64,000 nucleotides of DNA, from the NCBI GenBank assembly GCA_002914845.1, contig JXTC01000030.1:711820-775819 (forward strand), written 5' to 3'. Source of the DNA: Trema orientale (Eukaryota; Streptophyta; Magnoliopsida; Rosales; Cannabaceae). Position numbers and translations under genes: made by a program. Position 1 is the stretch's first letter. Each line of letters begins with the position of its first letter. The notes under the pieces are model-generated. The model worked only from the letters and a program-made list of their open reading frames with translations, was not told the DNA's origin and did no database searches. Shown piece after piece: positions 56,211 through 64,000 of this stretch.

Positions 56211-56575
56211 GGTGAGAACTTCCAAATATTCGAACTTATGCTACTTAACTTAATGGCTTATGCAATCATGGACAATTGGAGGAGGCAATGACATTATTTC
56301 TAGACATGGAAAGGAAGAAGTTACCACTAAATATAGTTGTCTACACTATCCTCATTGGAGGCATGTTAAAGGCTGGAGACTTCACAGGTGCAAAGAATCT
56401 CTTTTGCAAATTGTCATTAGAAGGCTTACAACCTAATGTGAGGACTTGCACAATTATGATTAATGGACTTCTTCAAGGAGGCTTCGTAGGCGAAGCCATT
56501 AATTTGTTTCGTGAAATGAAAGAAAATGGATGCCCCCCAACAGCTGCACAACCAGTGATCTAAATGGATATGTGA
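56211..56575 (+). pseudogene. PPR 3' fragment
   Basis: About 120 codons match residues 435-605 of the intact PPR gene with the penultimate motifs missing: RTYAT-like start, then QLEEAMTLFLDMERKKLPLN, LIGGMLKAGDFTGAKNLF and EMKENGCPPT, then a jump to QPVI. It contains an in-frame stop near its start and an internal deletion of about 60 codons close to the C-terminus. The downstream sequence also matches the PPR 3' flank. Confidence 0.9.
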
Positions 56576-57076
56576 GTTGTATATTTGTCTGTTAAATGTG
56601 TATTTGTTGTCCCGTGAAAAAATGCGATGCGAGGCATTCGTATGTACGTTCTTTCTAACAATCTGATTTGGATAAATTGTTGACTGTAGAAGAAAATAAC
56701 GTCTGTTAATATATAATGTGTTTTTTAGTTCTCTTTTAAAAAGGTTTCTCGAGTGGTTTTATGTTAGTTTCTATAGGCACTGAAGACCAATTATTCTATT
56801 CTTCAGTATATTCTTCTCTATATACTTTTCGATCAAGGGCTTCTTATCGTTGCACGCTGGGATAGGAGTTTGCCTAGTTGCTCTGAGTATTTTGCTTTGT
56901 GCGTTTAACTCATGAAGTTCATAAAAAGAAATTAATTGTCATGCTAAATTAACCATTCTAAAATTGTAACAAAAATTTAATGGAATATATTATTAACATT
57001 GTACATCAAGTTAGTGGAGAAGGAAAATGATAAAGGTTGATAAGTATTTAGCCCCTTTTTTGAAAAGAAAACCTCA

Positions 57077-57180
57077 ATTTGTTGTTTTTTTTTTTACCGA
57101 CACTGGCTGTGTGGGAAATTGAACTCTAGATCTTAATATTGAAGGCAAGTATAGTTACCAATTAAGCTAAGTTTGACCAT
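57077..57180 (-). mobile_element. Short tRNA-like SINE with 12-bp TSD
   Basis: Flanked by AAGAAAACCTCA at 57065-57076 and 57181-57192. On the - strand it has box A-like TTAGCTTAATTGGTAA and box B-like GAGTTCAATTTCCC, and ends in an A run (T run at 57085-57094). It is inserted in or right at the 3' end of the LINE. The family differs from the next SINE. Confidence 0.75.
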
Positions 57181-57189
57181 AAGAAAACC

Positions 57190-58850
57190 TCATCTCTATT
57201 AGACCAAAGAATCAATACAATCAGAAATGACCACAGGAGCAAACCAATCGGGAGTTTCCTCCAGCCAAACAAAAGAGCCTAGGTGGGGAATGGCCCACTT
57301 TTTTTTTTTTTTTTTTTTTAAAGTGGGGCTTAACTAATGACCTTCACTTATTACAAATTAAAGAAAAATACCTACTACTACTCAATCCCCATCCCACCTC
57401 ATTAGGGATAATAGGTTTTCACGCCTACCCCCGGTGTGACTCGAACCCAGGACCGAGATTCCAGGTATGGGTGCTCTTACCACTTGAGCTAACCCACTTC
57501 GTCATGTGGGGAATGGCCCACTTGGCTATATAATGAGCAACTTTGTTGCAGTTATGCTCAACATAAAAAACAAACTTATCAACATCAGGAAACATATATT
57601 TAATATCAGAAAGAATCAAGCCTAATTCAGTTTCAGGGAGACAAGTCCCTTTAAGCAGCTTCACTTCTGTCAAACTGTCCGATTCAATCACCACAGGACA
57701 GAGACCAGCATCTTTAGCATTAGAAACACCTTCTCTAATATCCATAGCTTCAGCCAAATATACATCCTTCATACCAGTCCCTCCAAAAGCAGAAATCATC
57801 ATGATATCACCCTTACAGTTTCGCACCACAGAGCCAAAGACCAATCTGTAAACAATTGTCAACAGCTGCATGACAATTCAACTTGTATATGTCACTGCTT
57901 GGAGCTTGCCATTTTGAAACCGGATGGAGATTCTCACAACAAAAAGACCTCCGAGGCTGCAAATCTTGCATAAACTCTCCAACTCGGTCAATCAAAGTCC
58001 CTGGGCTTCTTCTGCAACCACCATGGAGTTCAGAGTTCCTTTCAAACCACGAGGACAAAATTAAAACAAAGGTCCTCATTCGAAAAGACTACCCCCATAT
58101 CAAAAACAAAATCCATACAAGAATCAGCTCTAGAAAATTAGAAATAGCCCTTAGCTCATCCGTATACCTGCGAAACCACATATCTCCAACAAAGCAGCAA
58201 TCTATCAAAACATGACAACTTGTTTCCACACCATTCTTATACACATGACAAGTTTCCACCAAAGAGATATTTTCTTCGAAGAAGGTTGCTGTTAATGTCC
58301 ATACAAGCTCTCCTAATGAATATCTCCACTTTGTTAGGAATGTGAAGTTTCCAAAATCTTCTCCACCATCCATTTCTGCCAATGGAACAAGAAGGTTTTA
58401 ACCTGCTCCTACTTAACACAACAGCCTTGTATCCACTTTTAACCGTATACTCCCCTTTCCTATCAAAATGCCAGATAATAGATTCAGCTCTATTTGTTAT
58501 ACTAAGAGGCAAACTAAGAATAATCCCAGCATCCTTGGGACAAAAACTCGTTTTAATCAGATCTGTATTCCACCTTACAAGACCAAACATTAAAATCCGC
58601 CACCACCAAATTATCATCTAATACTCTAGGGGAAATAACCCTGAAAGAGTGAGAACTAGGCAGCCACTTATCATCATAAACCCGAACAAATAGCCCATTT
58701 CCAATTCTCAATCTAGTCCCAAACTCATAAAATTTCCATACCCCAGCACAAACTTTTCCACAAATAAGATGCATTTCTACCACAATTACTGTTCAAAAGG
58801 TGTGGCGAGGAAAATACCTTGCTTTTAAAACTGCATTGGAAACTTGTTGG
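57190..58850 (-). mobile_element. 5'-truncated LINE (zf-RVT plus RNase H)
   Basis: On the - strand the order is: KARYFP, LRIGNGLFVRVYDDKWLP (end of the reverse transcriptase connection), YTVKSGYKAV and FWKLHIPNKVEIFIRRAC (zf-RVT), then PSSDIYKLNCHAA, EAMDIREGVSNAKDAGL, VIESDSLTEVKLLKG and HNCNKVAHYIAKWA (RNase H). The RNase H end continues left of the inserted SINE with SFVWLEETPDWFAPVV. Several frame changes are present. The reverse transcriptase core and 5' end are missing, so it is dead. Confidence 0.9.
57301..57505 (-). mobile_element. tRNA-derived SINE inserted in LINE, 18-bp TSD
   Basis: Perfect repeats GTGGGGAATGGCCCACTT at 57283-57300 and 57506-57523. Box A (TTAGCTCAAGTGGTAAG) and box B (GGGTTCGAGTC) are read on the - strand, with a poly(A) tail at the left (T run 57301-57319). 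The 3' half matches the SINE at 20734-20900. It interrupts the LINE RNase H domain, so it is younger than the LINE. Confidence 0.94.
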
Positions 58851-59264
58851 TAGAAGTCATTGGAAATTAAGCTTCAAAATGGGATGAATAATCAATTATA
58901 GAAAGGGTGAAGTGTCAGTACCTATATGTTCCAGCAAGCTGTTCCACTTGTCAAGTTTAATTGACAAGTAGCTATATCAAGTTATTAACAACTAAAAAAG
59001 GAAAAAAGAACAGAGAAAACTCTGAGATGTAGTCCAGAAGTGAAACGACATACAATCCCTGTAAATTACATTTATGAGTAACAAATGCCAAGAGAAAGAA
59101 AAACTTAAAGTGTACTACTAATTTTAATAGAGACATACAAAAATAACAGGTGCAATGGTTATATACAACTTATTAGCAGTAATATGATACATGAAGTTTA
59201 CTCTTTGGAACAATAACTTTTATATATACACAGGGGAGGGCCATATGAAATGTGAATTTTGCTA

Positions 59265-59874
59265 TTAGGCTTGTGCAGCTTCAAACAGTTCTCGCCACTT
59301 CTGCTGGTCATTTCCTGGGCCTTCTCCCTACATAAAAGAATAGATGTTAAGGTTGATTAATTTATCTACATGACAATATAATTCATATCTTTAGATGCAT
59401 ATTTTGTTGTAGAGCCACTATTAATAATCATCTAGAGCATTACCTCAACTGAGTTGATTTCATAAATTTTGCCTTGAGTGGTTTCTATGTCCAGTGCTTG
59501 TATGCAAGCTTCAGCTACAACGAGTCTACTAACCTCACCAACTAGTTTATCTCCTGCAAACCAATTTTTGTACGTTTGTTAAATAAAAGATATGTCGATA
59601 AAAAAAGTTTTTGACAGTATTAAGAATTTACATAATAGCTCGTAGTTGCTCGGAAAATAAACATTTAACTAGTAAATAGAGGGGGATAAAGCTCCAGGTG
59701 CATCTTATGGCTCCAGGAAAATAATAATAAACATCCTTGAGTCATCAAAAGAGAATCGATAGACCAAAAGACAATGACACTAAAATTATGTCCCTTTTTC
59801 ATAATCTTAATCTGAACCACCAGTTAGGATCTAATAAATGCTCACCAACCTTACTATAACATTTCCAATTGCAG

Positions 59875-59908
<34 letters not shown>

Positions 59909-62900
59909 GTGTTGTATACACATTACATATGTAAACATATATATGTATATATTTACGAATACGTAATGAATGTCTCTCTGTAGTTGTACATGTGTTACAT
60001 ATGTAAATATGAATGTACATATTTAGGGATACATACTGACATTCTATATATTAATCCTTATAATACAATTCATTTTCCTTTCTGTTCAAGCGTTATTCAG
60101 CAGGCCATATCCATGGCCTTTAAGCATACCATTATCAACTATTGTAGTCTGTCACTTGCAGCCTTTCTTGTCAAGTGTGATACAATTATCATGTTTTGTA
60201 GTCAGTTATCCACAGCCTCTCTCTCTCTCTCTCTCGCTCTCTCTCAGTTAAAGAAATAAGATTGTCTTTAACTCTCAGTTACTATCTCATAGAAGACGTT
60301 ATTTATTTAATCCATATTTTGTAGTTTTAAGCAAAATCCAAATTGTGGTATGGTATAAGAGACCCATGATTGAGCAACATCAATATGGTCTGAAGTCCAC
60401 CCAATATGATAGAAGTGATAACAAAACAAGTTTCTGACATAAACTATCAAATACAACATACCTTGACCAATAAGAACTGCACGTCGTTGCCCCGCTGTAG
60501 CTTTGAGCAAAGTATTTAGATCATAGGATGTGTAAGGTCCATCAGTCAATCTACCAGGTCTGGCATGCATGTAATGACAAACAAACAAAAACTGAGAATA
60601 TTAGAAACTTCCTGTTAGGCTTGACTCGTATCTATTTTCACTATGATAAATTTTGGCCTCTCAACGTAAAATACAGTCTCACAAAACCATTTTTCACGAA
60701 CCTGATTATTGTAAATGGTAGACCAGAATCACGGAGAAAATCCTCCCCCATCTTCTTATATTTAAGAACACCGAAGAGGTTCATAATGCTAATAGAAAGA
60801 TACAAAACAAATAAATAAGTTGTCGATCCACGAAACTGCAAGTTTGATGCAGAAAATTGTAGTTGTCAATGAACGGAAAACCACTAGCTTGATTGGTATC
60901 CTAATTGAGTACATGTTACACTTTCAAAGAGCTAAGCTTTCGACAGATAGAATATCTATTGACATCTAACTCCTATACAAAAATATGATAATTCAGTCAC
61001 GATTTAACCACAGACGTGTTAAACATGCCTTTTCAAATGTGTGTTGGTAAGATTTACTTTTGCTGAATGGTTGTAAAAGGACTCACGCAAAGCATTCAAC
61101 TAACTGGATCAAATGTCAATCTGCTAAGATGATCAGGAAGCCTTAAGTCTTTTGTTTTTATTTTTGAATAAAAAAAAAAAGAATAATTGAGTTCCTCAAA
61201 TGAACCCAAAATACGCTAAGGACAGCAGAAACTAAGTCCAGGCTACACACAGGTATTACTAATCACTTTAGACCCGAAAAAACAATTTTCATCTGAAGTT
61301 ATTGGCGAAATTTCCATCTTGGAAAGATAAAACTTTTAAAATCCTATAAAGTTGCATTATAAAGTTACATGTTAACTAGAAAACCATGCAAAGGGCCACT
61401 CATGTGAACCAAATCACTTAACACCTTTTATGTAATTATAAGCTCCAACAGATACAGAAGAGGATTGATTGCTAGATTTATAACTCACCGTTAGTCTTAC
61501 CTCCACGGCAGTTCATTGAATTTGGTTACACCTATTGATGAAACAAGAACAACCCTTTTCACCGAGGAAGGAAGTGCAGCTATAAGATTTTTCACACCCT
61601 CCCAATCTTCAGAAAGTAAAAGTTAAAAGTTAAAACTTAAAAGTAACTAAAGCATATTTGTACTCAAGTTGTGAAGGACACTCCATGCACGATATTTTTG
61701 TCTGTCTGTGTGTGATTTTCTTTTTTAGAAGGCACAAAAACGGTGGAACTCTATAACTCAAAAACATTTTGCATAGTACACGATGCAAATGCATATCTAC
61801 AAAGAAACACATTATTGATTTTGTTTCCATGCCAGAAAAACACATTATTGATTTTGTTTCCATGCCAGACTTAACACCATCACAAAAGCTAAAAGTCTAA
61901 CTAGTTAAAGCTTACCTACTCTTTCAGGGGTGTTGTCTCCGTCCCACCGCTTAGAAGGAAAAGCGGTTGTTCCTGTACAGCAAATGACATGCGTGACTCC
62001 CTGTGAAGTAAATTAGTTAAGGAATCACAATTATGAACATAAATTCCATGTCAAAAACAGCCACACAATTAAGTCACAAACCTCAAAAAAGGTTGGATCT
62101 AGATCTCCTGGGTTCCGTGTATCACCTTTGCATACCTATAAAGTTAAAAGAGTACTAAAATAGTAAGATCTTATTGCCTAACCCAAGAAAACATGTTTCA
62201 AGCAAGAAAGTTTGTTTGAACATAGTAAAATCAGTCAAAACAAGTAACCGCAAGCAATAAATCATGGGAAAAATCAACTAATCGATTCTGAAGATAAAGG
62301 TATCTGCTACCTGTAATGTCTCTTCATCTTGTTCGCCAAATAACATTGCTGCTTTCTCGGGATCACGCAGCAATAGACGCGACTTGATATTCCGGTTGAG
62401 CAATGATGCTACTACCAATTGCCCTGAAAGGAACATAAAGGCAGTAAATTTCCATAGTTTCTTAACAAATCCCCAAAAGGGTATTTGTAGAACTGAAAAT
62501 TTTGAGGAACCACTCATGTTCTTGACATGAAATTCCCAAGAACCAAAGTATTTCAATATCGAATTCACATACTTAACTCAAGCAACCACACAAAAAAAAG
62601 AACTACCTTAAGTTGCAATACAAAACCACAAATAACATACTTTTACACACACTCAATTCAAAACTATGGCATAGCATAAAGCAGTACAAGGTATACATTT
62701 TTATACATACTATATAGTTTTTATGTAGCACAAGAATAGATGCAGGGTAAAAAGACTATAAGGCCCTACCAACGCCCCCAGTGCCTCCAACGACGAGAAC
62801 GAGCCTAGAAGAAGAAGAAGGGGTAGTTATGGAATCATGGGTCGATTCTGAATTTGGGGATTGGATGACTTCCTCTCTTACAGCTCGAAGTGCCTGCGGT

Positions 62901-63058
62901 GACTCCCCTCTTGAGCTAGAAATGGCCGTCGAGTAATAACCACATTTTGAACGAAAACCAAGTGGTGGAAGAGCGAAAACAGGGACTTGTCGAGGGTGTT
63001 TTGGGAAATTTACAACTGGAAATTCTGGGTTTGGGCTGAACGAGAGTCGGGAAGCCAT
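59265..63058 (-). CDS. Plastid NAD(P)-binding Rossmann-fold protein (atypical SDR, NmrA-like)
   Basis: Nine exons join in frame to 334 aa: 63058-62770, 62423-62311, 62135-62082, 62000-61916, 61606-61501, 60788-60702, 60559-60462, 59553-59444 and 59327-59265, all with GT/AG borders. A Ser/Arg-rich N-terminus of about 80 aa fits a plastid transit peptide. The cofactor loop is VLVVGGTGGVGQLVVA (about 87-102), then NRNIKSRLLLRDP, VICCTGTTAFPSKRWDGDNTP, RVVLVSSIGVTKFNELPW, GEDFLRDSGLPFTIIRPGR and IYEINSVEGEGPGNDQQKW at the end. It resembles the uncharacterised Arabidopsis At4g31530 type. The usual YxxxK pair is not obvious, as in other atypical SDRs. An alternative start three codons upstream (63067) is possible. 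Intron 5-6 and 7-8 are long and carry repeats. Confidence 0.9.
59875..60245 (+). repeat. CT microsatellites and 67-bp tandem repeat in intron
   Basis: (CT)n runs at 59875-59906 and 60216-60245, both preceded by GCAGCCTCTC/ACAGCCTCTC, flank a tandem pair (about 59926 and 59993) built on TTACATATGTAAA. All lie in the intron between exons 7 and 8 of the Rossmann gene. Confidence 0.85.
61803..61868 (+). repeat. 34-bp tandem duplication in intron 4
   Basis: ACACATTATTGATTTTGTTT followed by CCATGCCAG occurs twice in direct succession in the intron between exons 4 and 5 of the Rossmann gene. Confidence 0.9.
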
Positions 63059-63067
63059 GAGCAACAC

Positions 63068-64000
63068 ACAGCAATGGCAGGGAAGGGAAAGAACTAAGAA
63101 GAAAAGAAAATCTTTTTTTTTTTTTTTGGTACAAAATCAGTTTGTATTCATGTGGTTGTTAAATGTACAGACTTCGTAATTACCGATATTACCCCCAAGA
63201 GTATAATCATTATGGTTTATGATGCAATGTACGTTCGTCCTTCAGACAATATCTTATCTTGCAAATATAATTGATCAGATTTTTTTTATCATTATTTTGA
63301 AAGAAAATTCTCGACCAGATATATTATTGCTCGTATTGTACTTTTGTATACGCAGCTATATATGCAATATTCATATAAATGTCAAAGGATTACTGAATTT
63401 CTGATAATCATGTTTAGTTTTCAAAAATCAAATACCAATTTTGTGTTATTGTTTAATACACCTTAAACAAATAGTGTGTGTATATATATTTTCGCCATTT
63501 GATATTCTTTTAAAAGAATAAGATTGATTACAATAAAACTTAGATAAATGGATGTTTGATAAATTAATAATTTTTGTTAAATAATAAAATCTTCTCATTC
63601 CAACAATTTTTTTTTTTAAACAATTTTCATTTTCGTAATTATGTTCTTTTTTAAAATATGCATCTAAAGTTTTTTTTTTTTAAAATATGCATCTAAACTT
63701 AAAATATGCATCTTAAGTTTAAAAAAAAAAACTTAAAATGGACTCAATTTCATCCTTAATTTTTTGCAATGCACACAGTACATTTGATATATTGGTTAGA
63801 CTTTAGATTATACTTTGCTTCATCTGAAACTTGAAATTATGAAATTTTCTAGGCTTAGCCTAGCTAGGAAAGCAGAAGTATGGTTTTCATGTCACTTGGA
63901 AAGTGATGTGAATATTATATTTCGAGATCATAAAATCGATGAGTATGTACGCATAACTGATATGTGTCAGGTGCATTCATAACGGTTTCTAAACATGTGA
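63068..64000. other. Upstream region of the Rossmann gene
   Basis: AT-rich; leader and presumed promoter next to the gene. A repeated TTAAAATATGCATCTAA motif occurs three times at about 63652-63716. No further gene seen before the window ends. Confidence 0.5.

Noticed and set aside
57301-57505. tRNA gene suggested by box A and box B
   Set aside because: The tRNA-like head is followed by unrelated sequence and a poly(A) tail, and the whole unit is flanked by an 18-bp duplication. It is a SINE. The same applies to 20734-20900 and 15548-15860.

Overview
This is a window of plant nuclear DNA, most likely from a eudicot. The host genes carry spliceosomal introns and belong to plant-specific or plant-typical families (phytochromobilin synthase HY2, Rf-like PPR proteins, F-box/FBA proteins, a chloroplast Rossmann protein). 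The intergenic DNA is AT-rich and full of short plant transposons. I cannot name the species. There are five apparently functional host genes plus one possibly functional tandem-family member: a CENP-V/GFA-domain protein (8634-9056, -), the spliceosomal helicase BRR2 (22919-29819, -, three exons, 2159 aa), an F-box/FBA gene (39129-40379, -), HY2 (43383-48835, -, eight exons, 347 aa), an intact P-class Rf-like PPR gene (53222-55039, +), and a plastid-type NAD(P)-binding Rossmann protein (59265-63058, -, nine exons, 334 aa). Exon boundaries were worked out by hand from GT/AG sites and reading phase, and every multi-exon model closes in frame. 

Layout: 1-22800 is a duplicated, transposon-riddled zone. 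A block of at least 2.7 kb at the left edge recurs at 10579-13470. The neighbourhood of the CENP-V gene recurs as partial copies at 14970-17230 and 19921-22800, including a CENP-V pseudogene split by a SINE. A PPR 5' fragment ending in a LINE 3' end and an F-box pseudogene lie between them. 22900-29820 is BRR2. 29820-34600 is AT-rich spacer with one LTR-like fossil. 34890-40380 holds a broken PPR copy and the intact F-box gene. 40380-43380 is repeat-rich. 43380-48840 is HY2, with a 78-base assembly gap in intron 2. 49600-52970 contains an LTR-like fossil, a hAT transposase remnant and two copies of a foldback MITE. 53220-56950 has the intact PPR gene, a fragment of the downstream Rossmann gene and a second PPR fragment. 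57080-58850 is a 5'-truncated LINE with two SINEs inserted in it. 59265-63058 is the Rossmann gene. 

The genes do not form a pathway or operon-like unit. BRR2 acts in pre-mRNA splicing, HY2 in phytochrome chromophore synthesis, and the PPR family probably in organellar RNA processing. I found no clearly new biological system. The strongest structural signals are several small inverted-repeat elements with perfect 9-10 bp target-site duplications (Mutator-like MITEs), two of which are caught against an empty site in a duplicated sister segment; a head-opposed pair of foldback MITEs just upstream of the intact PPR gene; and the birth-and-decay pattern of the PPR, F-box and CENP-V families.
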